A DNA stretch of 64,000 nucleotides from Bryum argenteum. Lineage: Eukaryota; Streptophyta; Bryopsida; Bryales; Bryaceae. Position numbers and translations under genes: made by a program. Shown piece by piece: positions 46,321 to 58,007 of the stretch (position 1 is the first letter of the stretch; each line of letters starts with the position of its first letter). The notes beneath the pieces are model-generated. The model ran no database searches. It had not been told where the DNA came from and was given only the letters and a program-made list of their open reading frames with translations. The DNA is taken from positions 5,456,001 to 5,520,000 of the forward strand of contig CM073323.1 of NCBI GenBank assembly GCA_037043015.1, given 5' to 3'.

Positions 46321-47329
46321 ACTAGCGGTTGGCGCTTGCGTTGCAACGCATTAGTCCAACCATTTTAATGTGGTTTTTATATTATTACACAAAAGGAAAG
46401 TAAAAAAATAAGGAAGGTAACAAAAGAATGTTTGCATTGGAAAATATACATTCATTGAATTGTAAAATCAAAAGTATAACCTTTTTCAATTGAATGATAC
46501 ATTGCTTCAAGGGAGACAATATAATTGAACACCAAAAGAATGCAATATGACCGAAGCAGACATTCCTCAAACAAAATCTTAACATTTTCAAGTATGATGC
46601 AACAAACGGCGCTTCATTTCGATCATTTTTGAGAAAAATGTGAGTGGTAAAAGAATTGAAGTGGGGAGCGAGGTTGCAACAACTTTCATCCATAACCTAT
46701 TTTTCATCCATTGCATCCCCAACATTTTTTCCATTCAACGCGCGATTTGCATCCACTGTGAGATTTGTCATCCCTTCGCGATTTTTCATCTATCGCACAT
46801 ATTTTCATCCAGTGTGGATGAAACTGTATTTTGAGCAGAATTAATTTAACAGTGAGTTATTATCTCCCAAAATACATATTTTTTTTGAATTCCGACTTCG
46901 GATTCGAACTTATTAGGTGCATTTTCATCTTGTAGGATAGAAAAAAGATTGTGACAATTTTTTTCAAAAATCGACATTTTATAGTGTCTTCAAAAAGAAG
47001 AATTTAGAGTCTAAACTTTGAAGGCTTGAGAATATGTTCATCACATTTGTTTTTATGCATGTTTTTTGTGTGTTACATGTCAATTGTGGTTCTTGACCAG
47101 TTATGTATAGCAATCTTCATTTACACAACTTGTAAGATGTCTCATTTGAAACAATAACATGATAATGATAAACACCAAAAGAATACAATTGGATGGAAGG
47201 GGACGTCGCCGAAGCGTGCATGAACCCTAAACATGCAGAGTTTGAAACAAACTCTTAACTTTTCCATCCACTTGTTTCAGGTGTAAAAATTTAGAGGAAT
47301 TAATAATAATATATTATACATGACAATGT

Positions 47330-50300
47330 CATGTAAAAACCTCATGATAAACAACATTTTTCACCGTTCTCACGGCTTCATTGTTGTCATTGGCAACCTT
47401 AATGTTTGCAGGATGTCTACCACGAGACAATGCCACATATAATTGACCATGGCTAAATACTTCATTACGAAGATACATGCCGACTTCGATCATATGATTG
47501 GCCCCGCGATTTGTTAATTGTCATGGCAAAAGCACCAAAGGAGAAATTGTTTCCGGCAAAGTGTGAATGGCAAGCGGCTATCATTGCAATGATGGGTGAT
47601 TCTAGGAATCAACACCTCTTGGCTACGATAGCGTCCTTCTACAATTTCGCACAACAACACACTGGAAGACACTTGCAAAAGACGCAAAAGCGACTACCAT
47701 TGCACAAACCTTTTGCGGATTCAAGTTCCTTAGCAACATCAAATATTGACCACATTTAAGATCTAATTGGTGAGGAGGCAAACCACTCAATTGTAAAGAA
47801 TTCAAAAACTCTACGGGATAATGATGAGCATGTTCATCATTCTCGTGAACAAAGTCAGCACTAAACCATTGATGCACATCACCGGGTAAACGATCGGTAA
47901 TTTTTCGGTTGATTTCTTGAGCATCATCATTTCGAACAACCAAAATGACACGTTCAGAAAAATCAACCGGATCATCAAAAATAGCATTAATGAGACCATC
48001 TAAAGAATTTCCAGGAGCAACTAATTCGGGCGGTAAATCTACCTTTGGACCGGTTTTGTCTTCACCAATATCTAGCAAAAATCGTTGAAAGTCCGGTTGA
48101 CTTTGCAAACGCATGTTAGTGGTCAGATGAAAATGTTGCATCAGTGGAAATAAATATGAATGTCGCAAGCAAGCCTCAACAGTTTGCTTGCGACCTCCAC
48201 TTACAACTACGGGCAAAGTTTGGCGAAAATCACCACCATATAAAACTACAACACCGCCATTTGGACTGTCTATACCGCGTATATCTCGCAAAGATCTATC
48301 TATAGCTTCATACATAAACGATGTCAAAGACAAAGCTTCATCAAGTACAATCAATTGTACTTGACGTAAGCTTTGACCTAATGTAGATTGGGCACTAATG
48401 TTGCAAATTGATGCATCGTGCAACTGTAAAGGAATAGCAAGAGATGAATGTGCCGTTCGCCCTTCATTCAAAAGGCATGCGGCAATTCCACTTGTTGCCA
48501 TTGCCATACACTTGACATTACGACCACGAAGATAACCTAATATGGTGTTATACAAAAAAGTCTTACCTGTACCACCAGGACCATCTAAAAAGAAAAGCCT
48601 ATTTGAAGAATCAAAATTTAAAACAGCAGAGGTCACTGCATTAAAAACAATGTTTTGTTGTTGAGTCTACCTACATCCTCTTCTAGAAAAGTAATGTTTT
48701 GGTTATCAAAATCAATATTGTCATTGGTATCACTACCAACATCAACAATGTTTGGATAACCAAACTCATTCAATTCTTCGATATTAAAAAAATCTGTAAG
48801 ATGTTTATCTGATGATGACAAATATTCTTCAATGGACAAAATCGCTTTGCAATAGCGATTTTGATCATTGCGCCAATCATTAGACATAGCATCAAGATGA
48901 CTCCTTAATAAACTAAGAGGATCTAGTGGTTGTCCAAACACAAGAAGTGTTGCAAACAACCGCCGAATTTGCTTAGGCAACGCAATGAGAGTTGCCTCTT
49001 GTAGACAATTTTCCCACTCAATATCATCATGTAAAAGTCCTCTTGCAATAAAAGCGGCTTTGTACGTTAAATGCACAATACCATTAAAACAAAGTAGGTC
49101 ATCAAATGAAGTTGGTGCCTCAACATGAGTCAACAACAAACGTAAGTAAAATACTTCGGTACCCATGGGAACCATATTTATCCTACCAAAAACTTTAATA
49201 TTACGTAGTCTTCTTTTTCCCCATGTTTTTCTTCACATCCCACTTGTAATGGAGTGGAAGATCCATGTAACGAAGAAGCATATGATTGCCTTGATTGCGG
49301 AAGCAATCAAGGCACGAATGTGGCGATTGAGCTCAAAAACTTAGTGAGTTTAGTCTCGGCATTTTGATCAATCACCGTTTGCAAAGATGTTGCCTCCTCA
49401 AAAGTAACATATTGTTGACCAGGAAGGTGAACGGGTAAACGACAAATACTATGACTCTTATTGTTAGTTTCAAAACCAAAAAGTCTCAACATGCTTCTTG
49501 GGCGGCCACATAACGACCTTCCAAGAAATCTTTAATCTCATCTACAACTTCATCTGTTTCTACAATACCACGATCCGGACCTTTAAAAATATACTTGTGG
49601 AGGTATTTGATTGTTTTTACCGAACTACAAATTTCCACATTAATGTGACAATTAAATCGACCTATCAAATATGGATTGTATGGTACAACCCATCGATTGT
49701 CTAAGCGAACGATTTGTCCATGTACACGTTTCTCGACATATCGACCTTGGTTTCGACGACGGTATAAAACATGACCATCACCATCTATCTCGGAGTATCT
49801 CGAACTTGCATAGGATAGTTTTTGTACATCTACTATTGTCTTCCATGCATGGACAATTGGGATTGTCCAAACCACAAGGTCCATGCATCATATGTTTGGC
49901 AAATCATGGCATACAATTGAGGTTGTCTATCTAAATCGAGAATCTCAAAGACATACTATTCTATCTATAAGGTGACAGTCATTGACCTTGTCTTTTAACC
50001 AAAGAAGAATGTGTGCATGAGGAAGACGACGTTTTGAAACTCAATAGTGTAACAAAAAGCAATTGTCTCTCCCATGACATTCTTCTTGGTAATCTCATCC
50101 ATCAAAGTTTTTAATTTAAGTTCAAAAACACACGTACAACAACATCCGGACGATCCGGAGGACTTTGACCTGGTTCAAGCTCATTAAGAATATCGGGGCA
50201 GTCGGATTACACGTCATTGTCACAAACAAATCGGGTTTTCCTAAAACTCTAACCAAAACCATACTATCATGAAAAAGTTTTTGCATGTATCGAGGGGAGC

Positions 50301-51375
50301 CAATAAATGTTGCGGGTAAGACAATGCGGCGCCCAATGCGTGCTCTATTGTCCTCCCGCAAAGCATCTACAATCCCCGATAACATTCTCGCACGAAGTTC
50401 ATTTTGATGTTGTCTAATGAATAACAAATTTTCATGTTCTACACGTAAATATTGATCTACCACATATTGCTGGAATAATCTACCAGCCCTATGTAGTACA
50501 TTAGATTCCGGCCGCTTTTGAAGCAAATATTGGACATATGACTTTAAAGTCACTCCAGTATTTGCTTTAAAAGTCGGTGACCATCCACATTGTCCCTCAG
50601 GAAATAACAAAGGATAGGATAAAGCATCGTACGCAGGGTGAATTTCTTTTATTCGTAGTAAATTTCCACCGTGTTGGTGAAGAATAATATCTCTACCTAA
50701 ATTCATGTACTGTTCGTCAAGAACAATAGCAGCAACTTCTGGAACTACTTGGCGATTATATCGACGGGGATGTTCTCCAGAAGGAACTTCACCGGAGATA
50801 CGAAGTCCCATGTTTGATCCCCTTTGAAGAACATCACGCGAAGACTTAAAACCTCGAACTAATGCATTTACGGATTCTAAAACTTCTTGAATGTTATTAA
50901 GAGTATCACGATGAAGATCATCAAAAATCTCCATACGACGATTCGTTTGTAAACCATCATCCAAGAAATAAATTTGTGCAAATTTAGCACCTTGGTCTAA
51001 ATCGGGTTGTAAATTTCCAATGTGGTGGCATAATTCTCCGTTTACACGAAAAGTATATACCCCTCTACCTTCAACTTGGCTAGATTGAAACTTACTTCTC
51101 ATACTCGTAAATGCAAAAGCTTGATTATACTTTCGAATATATTTAATAAACTCTCGAGATTTAGGTGTAGTGCCCATATAAAGCTCATTGAGCATTGGAT
51201 GGACGATTGGGTGATTAACATGTTCATTGGCAATTTTGCCATTGTAACAACAAATGGTATTTTTTTCTTTTTTAAAACGAAATGCCAAACATTTTGGACA
51301 TTGGATGCACATTGATCCAACACTATCAACATTGACATCTAGAAAATTATCAATGGTAGACAAAGCACGTGCCAT
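47330..51375 (-). pseudogene. Helitron RepHel: Rep (HUH/Y2) plus PIF1-like helicase, frameshifted
   Basis: Order on the minus strand: an N-terminal Helitron-like domain (51375-50122) with the Cys pair CIQCPKC and FVTMTCNP; an HUH region near 50.03 kb readable as LPHAH but out of frame with the preceding part; a two-tyrosine motif KYLHKYIFKG (about 49.6 kb); then a SF1B PIF1-type helicase (48636-47340) with Walker A GPGGTGKT, IVLDEA, GGDFRQTLPV and a C-terminal LYVALSRGRHP followed by NVVYHEV. The Rep enzyme nicks and joins DNA ends and the helicase unwinds DNA for rolling-circle transposition. At least three frame breaks plus stops (near 50.1, 49.9, 49.3 and 47.6 kb) make it non-functional as read. 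Confidence 0.85.
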
Positions 51376-51403
51376 TGTCTAAAAAGACAATAAAAAAAAG
51401 TAG

Positions 51404-51600
51404 GATTTATGATAGGATGATGAAGATCCTATCATAAATCATATAAAGTCTACAAAATTTCAACGAAGGATATCAAAAATATAAGATTTAATATAGGATA
51501 ACAAAGATCCTATTCTAAACCCTGTAAATCCAACAAAGATTTCAAAAATTATTATAAAGTAGGATTTAGTGTAGGAAAAAAATCCTACTATAAATCCTAA
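51404..51600. repeat. Three successive hairpins upstream of the Helitron ORF
   Basis: GATTTATGATAGGAT / ATCCTATCATAAATC (51404-51418 and 51426-51440) is a perfect 15-bp stem with a 7-base loop. Two further imperfect stems built from the same AGGAT/ATCCT theme follow at about 51488-51525 and 51560-51600. Spacing is 60-80 bases. Confidence 0.8.
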
Positions 51601-51664
51601 TTTCAATCTTTTTAAAATCACAAGAGTAAAGTCATTGATAATACCTTTTAGACTTGTGCTCCAA

Positions 51665-51755
51665 GAGATTCCACTCCAAGAAGTTTACCACCACTTGCTC
51701 CACTCCAAGAAGTTTACCACCACTTGCTCCACTCCAAGAAGTTTACCTCCAATGC
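51665..51755 (+). repeat. 29-bp tandem repeat, three units
   Basis: CACTCCAAGAAGTTTACCAC plus CACTTGCTC is repeated three times head to tail, the last unit slightly changed. Confidence 0.9.
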
Positions 51756-51871
51756 ACTGTGCTTCACCAATCATTCATTCCATAAAAATAAAAAATTTAG
51801 GTTAAAAAAATTTTAAAAAAAAATAAAAAAACAAAAAACAAAAAACAAAAAACAGGAACATCAATCGGCAC

Positions 51872-52121
51872 AATTCTGCGTTTCACAGAACTGCGCCTGC
51901 GCGAACGAACCGCGCGCGCAACTGCGCGCAGTCGCGCGGTTCTGCGCGAACTGCGCAATTCACGCAGAACCACGTGACTGCGCGCAGTTGCGCGGTTCTG
52001 CGCGAACTGCGCAATTCACGCAGAACCACGTGACTGCGCGCAGTTGCGCGCGCGGTTTGTTCGCGCGGGCGCAGTTCTGTGAAACGCAGAACTGCGCCAG
52101 CTGCTGTCTCGCGCAGCAGCT
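51872..52121. repeat. GC-rich palindrome with two internal 56-bp tandem units and a terminal hairpin
   Basis: The arm at about 51874-51932 is nearly the exact complement of 52032-52092. Between them lie two exact 56-bp units beginning GTTCTGCGCGAACTGCGCAA (51939 and 51995). A further hairpin AGCTGCTG/CAGCAGCT follows at 52099-52121. The surrounding DNA is strongly AT-rich. Confidence 0.85.
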
Positions 52122-52125
52122 GAAC

Positions 52126-53228
52126 TTCAATTTGTGAAATTTCAACTTCAAAACTTGCAATCTCACCTCAAAACTCGCAATTTCAACTTGAAAACTTGCA
52201 ATTTCAATCTCCACAACTTGAACTTGCAATTTTGCAACTCCAAGTTTGTAAATTCCAACTTCCAAGATCACAACCTCACAACTTCACAACTTCACAATTT
52301 CACAATTTGTCATAAATCTTCAAGTGTTGAACTCAAATGTGTCAAAAAAGTTTGCAATGTGTTGTGTGTAAGCTCGAATTGCAACATACAAGTGCATTTT
52401 CACAAACCCACAAACTCAACGTTCAAAAACACTGTGGAAAAGTAAAAGTACAGTTAAGAAGTAAACATAGAAGTAAAAAGTAACATAAAATGTAAAAGGT
52501 AATAGTAATAGTAAAAGTAAAGTAAAAGTAAAGTAAAATATAAAGTAAATATAAAGTAAAAGGTAAAATAAAAGGTAAAGTAAAAGATAAATTAAAAGTT
52601 AAAGTAAACGTCCAGCTGGGTGTTATGATAATAAATATTAGGTTTACTCTATTGATTTGAGAAAGTATGGTTCCACTCTCAATCCTTCAATTGTGCATTA
52701 ACCATAAAGAATAGTGGAGTCAACATAGTTATTACCATAGAATCGCCAAAATCATTGCCCCTTCCAACGTTCGAACTTCTAGAATTTATAGCTAAAATCT
52801 ACTGTAAAACTTTTCCCTATTACAGCTACTCAAAGTCATTATCTTCTATCACACATTCATAGTTGTTAAGTTGTTCATTCTCCATTCTTTGTGATTCATC
52901 TGCCCATCTGCTTCAATAAAATCAAATCAACATTATTGCTTTTGGAACGTATACAGGCTTTTGCAGAGTGGTCTCTTTAAACTCATCAATATTATGTTTT
53001 TGATGTGAATCAATCCACACACACTAACCTCCAATTCCGATCACTCACAAATTCTCTCAACGTTGTATACATTTCTTCTAACTTTGATATTGTACCTGAA
53101 TTTTGAAAGTTAATCCTTTTCTACCACTTGTATCGAACCTCTGCATTCAACATTATGTACTTTTACTTCGATCTCTATGCTTTTAATGGTAGTTTAAAAA
53201 AAATAATTAAATCTCTTCTATTAATATA
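52126..53228. repeat. Low-complexity spacer
   Basis: 52130-52320 is built of variants of CAACTTCAAAACTTGCAATTT, and 52440-52610 of GTAAAAGTAAA-type repeats. 52.6-53.2 kb is AT-rich with nothing recognised. Confidence 0.6.
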
Positions 53229-53476
53229 TAGTGTGTGGCAAAACCGAGTCAAACTCTTGAAATTTGTAATTTGATTAGCAATGTGGAAAACTTGGCAATA
53301 GATTTTTAGAATGTGTAAATTGTGCAATATAGCAATTTGAATGGGCTACAATTTGATGGAGAAGATGTTCCTTCTTACATTGAAATGTACAAGAAAATTA
53401 CATTTAAAGGAAACTAGGTTCCTTGACTCACTTTTGCATCCACTATCAAAAAGCAACTTAATATTTTGTCCACTTG

Positions 53477-53963
53477 TGTCAGGGACACGGAAACAGATGA
53501 TAAGAATATGTGGAAACTAACAAGAACTGACAGGAGCTTTAATTAACAAGAAGAGTACACGAACAACAACAAGAGAGATGAGCTAGAGCTCCAAGAGATG
53601 CGTTGTCGAGACTGAGGTTGCCCTCAGCCTCGACTCCTATATATACTAGCTAAGAAGAAGGTTCTCCAGAACCTTCCTCAACCTAGGACCTTCTAGGACC
53701 TTCCAAGAACTTCCAAGACCTTCTAGAAGCTTCCAGGGCCTTCCGGAAACTTCAAGGACCTTCCAAAAACTTCCAGAGACTTCCAGGAACTTCCAGAAGT
53801 TTCCGGAAGCTTCTAGAACCTTCTAGAACCTTCCTAAGTTGTCTACCTAGTACGTGGCCGTGACACAGGGAATCTTCAAGGAATCTTCGAGGAATCTTTT
53901 AGGGAATCTTCAGAGAATATTTTAAAAGAACCTTCTAGAAACTTCTTGTGTATGTCCGTGACA
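53477..53963 (-). mobile_element. Solo LTR with heat-shock-element-like array
   Basis: It starts TGTCAGGGACACGG and ends GTCCGTGACA (plus strand), bounded by TGTCA/TGACA, with a perfect 5-bp target duplication ACTTG at 53472-53476 and 53964-53968. No internal retroelement sequence remains, so it is a solo LTR fossil, whole as an LTR. In minus orientation a TATATATA box (about 53638-53645) lies downstream of an array of GAAnnTTC modules (53650-53830). The superfamily (copia or gypsy) cannot be told from the LTR alone. The intact duplication suggests it is younger than the Tc1 copy it sits in. Confidence 0.85.
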
Positions 53964-54962
53964 ACTTGCCTTTAGCGGCTAAAACTGCTTGGATCCGCCT
54001 TGGCATGCTATCATACAACCTCCTAGACTCCTCTATTGCTAAAGAAGCCCAACACTCCTCAATACGCTCCCACAATTCTAAAATTCCTGTTGGAGCGCTT
54101 TCATATTGGTTAAGACGACGTTTTAGTCCAGCCCAAAGATGCTCAATTGGATTCAAGTTAGGAGATTGTGCAGGCCACTTAAGAACATCAAAATTATGTG
54201 ATCTCAACCATTGGCGAACACTTTTTGCTGTATGTTTGGGATCATTGTCATGCTGAAAATCAAATTTGAAGGATCAAGATCATATGCACAGATGGTATAC
54301 AATAAATCTCTTTGCAAGATTTTTTTATATTGATGTTGATCCATTCTTCCTTCGGTTCTACATAACATACCAGGGCCAGGGAATGTCATGCAACTCCATA
54401 CCATCACTGAACCACCGCCAAACTTCACAGTCTCTTGTACTTGTCTTGAATCACAAGATTGTTCATTGGGAATCCAACACCAATTACGACCATCTGAGCA
54501 AAATCGATTTACCTTGGTCTCATCAGAAAAGATGACATGCTTCCAGTCACCAACGGTCCAATGTTGATGGTGCTTAGCAAATTCAAGTCGATCCTTAATG
54601 TGTTTCTGGTTCAATTTTGATCTCAAGCCTGCTGCACATAAAGTCCTTCACACTCTATCAACACTCACAATAACATGGCATTCCTTGCATACATGTTGGG
54701 CAACTTGTGTAGCACTTTCAAAAACTCCTTATGTGACAACACGAACACATGCTCTCTTCTGTGCATCACTTAGCACTTGTAGTCTACCACGACTACTAGC
54801 TGACAAATCACATAATCTCTTCTTTCTAAGTCTTGCAACATGGCTCTGAGACACCTGCAACTCATGTGCTACATCTCTTGTAGTCCTACCAGCTTGCGAC
54901 ATCACCAAAATGGAGTTATCAAGGTCTTTTTGAGCACTACCACAAAGCTCATCTAAGTGCAC
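53964..54962 (-). pseudogene. Tc1 transposase (HTH + DDE), broken
   Basis: The paired-like helix-turn-helix part (54962-54729) reads GRTTRDVAHELQVSQSHVAR. The catalytic part (54626-54204) has VIFSDETKVNRF (first Asp) and GGGSVMVWSCM. The last part (54207-53964) has WPAQSPNLNPIEHLW with the final acidic residue. Two stop codons interrupt the link between the domains (near 54.73 and 54.64 kb), and a one-base shift near 54.24 kb separates the first Asp from the HDNDPKHT stretch. The final codons are interrupted by the LTR. Confidence 0.88.
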
Positions 54963-55322
54963 TATGGTCTGTCCTCACACTCTGCTTACAATGTGCACTA
55001 AGTCGACATGGAGTATGTCAAGATTGACACTCGTTGTGCCCATGCCAATCTGGTCATAGAAGTCTTCCATCCATTTTTAACCACCTCATTGCATTTATTA
55101 TGGCATGCCATGGAAAACTGAGTCAAGCCAAGTGTATGTGTTGGAAGACATATATCTCCTTATAACTTTTTTATATGTCACCATGGATGCTATGTCAACT
55201 AATACACTCCATATTATATCTCCTCCATGTTAAAAATGGTCATTTCATTTATTGAGTTGTTAGGAATTGACGGCCAAACAATCTCTTTCAACAATGTTGA
55301 CTCAGTTTTGCCACACACTGTA

Positions 55323-56559
55323 TGTGTGCAATCACATAGCAACCATTGCAAATGTATCACTGTAGTACTTACTTTTTAGTAAAAAAGTTAAAACTTTAAA
55401 AACTTTTTACTTTTTGGATAGATATTGCAGTATATATTCGAGAAAGTATGTAAAAGTTAAATAAAAAGTAACAAAAACAGTAAAAATAGAAAAAACTAAC
55501 CGCAGTAAGAAAATTGGCCGGATGAACGAAAAAATCATTCGAATGAAAAATTAAGTGGATGAAATTTCGGGGATGAAATTTCGGCAGTTGCAAAAGACGC
55601 GCCGCTCGCGAGCGGGTGCGTAGCATGTATAAAACTGTTGAAATTTATAAAAAAAAGCACGGCATTTTTATGAAAATTGCGCGTCGTGTTGCGCTCTTTG
55701 TCTTTTATTCTCTCGTGTGTGCTGTTGTATGTTTTAATCTTTGAGATTTGTGCGAAAGTTGTGTGACGAGATTGTGAGATTGGAGGGATATTTGAGTACG
55801 AGGCTGCTGTGCCGGGCAGAATTCGAAGCGAGGAAGCGCGGTAATTGGAGCGATTGGGATCAGGAGAATTTGGTATCCGGTGGAAGGTGATCAAGAAATT
55901 GAGCAACGAAATGGGAATTGTGTGAGGAACTTGGATTTCTGTTCGAAGGGTTCCTGAACGCTGCTGGAGATCAATCAAGAAACTGGAAAGAAAGCGAAAG
56001 TGTTGGATGACTTATGGATCTCGCAGCACGAGCTACGATTGACTGATCTCTTATCACATCGAAGGGCTCGGTGATGCTGCCGGTAGGGCTGTTCGGAGAT
56101 TGAAGTGTGAAGACGAATTTGGAGATTACGGTGCGAATTGCTCCTCGTTGGGAATTACGGTGGACGAAGAGCGACGTTGTTTCTGTGCTACGGAAGCCCG
56201 GCGGATTGAGCGGTTCCGGTGATTGTCGATTGGTGATAAGTTGTTGTCCACGGCTCGAGGAGCGAAGTACTTCCCCGCTGGATGCAAATTCGTGGCAACG
56301 ACGTGCTGTTTGCTGGTTCGGAGAGCTTCCTGCTGTTCGAGGCTACCAATTGAAGGTACTGATACACTCCCTTACCTGAGAAGGTTTGCAGGATTTAATT
56401 GTGGAGGCACTGATTAGAGGCACTAGCACTCGACCAAGTGCCGGAATTGAAGATTGTAGGTTCCGAACTACATGTCGAAGGAAAGATTGGCGATGATGCA
56501 GGTGTGAAGTACAATCGTCGAAAATGCAGGATTGATGCAAATCAGAGATCAAGTCGGAT
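55323..56559. other. Spacer, partly GC-richer, unidentified
   Basis: TATAAAACTG at about 55628 and the following 1 kb of mixed-composition, stop-rich sequence could be an LTR or leader of an old element. No ends or domains were found. A 90-codon frame at 56107-56379 is not recognised. Confidence 0.25.
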
Positions 56560-57840
56560 TGGGATCAGTAGAGTATCGGATGGAGGTGTTGTGAGGAATT
56601 AGAACTTTGTTTGTAAAATTGCGAACTTAAGCTGTAAGCTATTTGCAAATTGCATTGCATCATTATGTTTACATCATGGGATTTGGGTCATAAGAGTGAT
56701 TCAAATTGAGAGAAAAGAGTAGAATTGGGTTGAAATTCTGAAGAAATTCAATCGCAGCAGTCGATACAATTCTGCGGGAGAAATTAGGGATTCGGCAGTC
56801 TGTCTGTGTATGTTACACGCGTATAGGGGGCGGCGTTTGGCCATAGGGTTCTCTTCTTCCACGGCTATAGGTCCGATCGCGTGGTCATAGGCTCCCCGTC
56901 TGAAATTCAATTTCATTTTTTTTGCGTACTTTGATTGATTATAACTAAAGATCCGTACGGTCAACTTCCTTGCAATTTGGTACATAGACTAATTGAGTAT
57001 CTCTGAACAAGATCCTACGGCTGGATTTTCAAAATTCAACTCTAAAATTGAAAGATCAATTTCCAAAATACCCCAATCAAACAAGTTTGTTCGAACTTCA
57101 TTTGGAAACTAAGTGTTTGAGTTATGTTTTGAGGTTTCCTTTGGTTTTGGAGTAAGTAATAGGATTATTTAAAGAATTTGAATAATAAGACCGAAATTTG
57201 AAATTGAGTGAGATCTATTGACATAAATTTTAGGGTAAGTTCTTGGGTTTGGGTTTGACATTTTTTTGATATTTTTGGAATTTTGAACTATTATTGAGTG
57301 TTTGAACAGGAGATTGAGCGGAGTGTGTGTTTTTGCAGGGCATAATTGCATACATACTGCATGTGTACAAGACCTATTGACTTGAGAGACTTGGAGAGCT
57401 GCACAGAGGTAGGCAGATTCTATATCATACCCTGCATCTAGTTCTATTGACAAACTGTTCACTAGGCATTGTGTAAATAGTATTGTATATAATACACTGG
57501 GACTGGACCTATTGACTAAATATTTATTTGTATTATTTCAAAGTATTATAATGGCATTTTGCTTAGGTGATAGTCTGCATTTGGGTCTATTGACATAACC
57601 TGAACTATTAACCAGAACTATTGACTTCCCATAGAATCTTAGATAGGACTGGGACAGCATCGTGTCTAGTGCATTGGTAACGGACTGGCAACCAAATTGA
57701 ATGATCCCTGGGTTTAAGAGTGAATCGTCGCGAGACAAGCCCTCAGGTGCGTTTATACATAGTTATACTTATCCCGCGAATACATGTGACCTTAGTCACA
57801 ATACGATAGACTACTTTGTTTTTCCACCCTTGAACCACAC
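56560..57840 (+). repeat. Left inverted arm with tRNA-like segment
   Basis: It matches the reverse complement of 61715-62900 collinearly: ATCCGTACGGTCAA..., CAAGATCCTACGG..., GAGAGCTGCACAG..., GACTGGCAACCAAATTGA..., CGAATACATGTGACCTTAG. At 57661-57734 GTCTAGTGCATTGGTAAC and GATCCCTGGGTTTAAGAG resemble RNA polymerase III A and B boxes, but no tRNA fold was completed. The motif CTATTGAC occurs about six times. Confidence 0.75.
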
Positions 57841-58007
57841 TATACTGTAGGTAGTTTAGATTAGGATAAAATTCTTATTACAATCACCCACAAAGATTTG
57901 TTCCAAACTTGTCTATATTGACATGGTGAATCGAAGAAACCCTCCATCATAGTTCTCCAATCTCATGCTTGAAATAATTCTACTAGCACAACATTTGTTT
58001 CTGATTT

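Larger units (their letters stand above)
46322..52125 (-). mobile_element. Degenerate autonomous Helitron
   Basis: Read on the minus strand the element encodes a Rep/helicase protein and ends in the palindrome TGCGTTGCAACGCA, then AGCGCCAACCG and CTAG, followed by host T. A hairpin about 11 bases before CTRR with insertion before T is the Helitron 3' signature. The 5' (TC) end could not be fixed. It lies beyond 51.4 kb, and the GC-rich palindromic region at 51.87-52.12 kb is taken as its approximate limit. About 1 kb between the helicase stop and the 3' terminus is non-coding. Confidence 0.75.
53229..55320 (-). mobile_element. Tc1-like element (about 1.6 kb plus a nested LTR)
   Basis: The ends are TAGTGTGTGGCAAAACCGAG and the complement CAGTGTGTGGCAAAACTGAG, flanked by TA at 53227-53228 and at 55321-55322, the TA duplication of Tc1/mariner elements. 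The transposase relic runs on the minus strand. Removing the nested 487-bp LTR and its duplicated 5 bp leaves 1600 bp, the usual Tc1 size. Confidence 0.9.

Noticed and set aside
53866-53963. LTR ending at the first GTGACA (53865)
   Set aside because: That end gives no target duplication, whereas ending at 53963 gives a perfect ACTTG on both sides.
57661-57734. Functional tRNA gene
   Set aside because: Acceptor and anticodon stems cannot be formed convincingly and the copy in the other arm has diverged, so only tRNA-like boxes are claimed.
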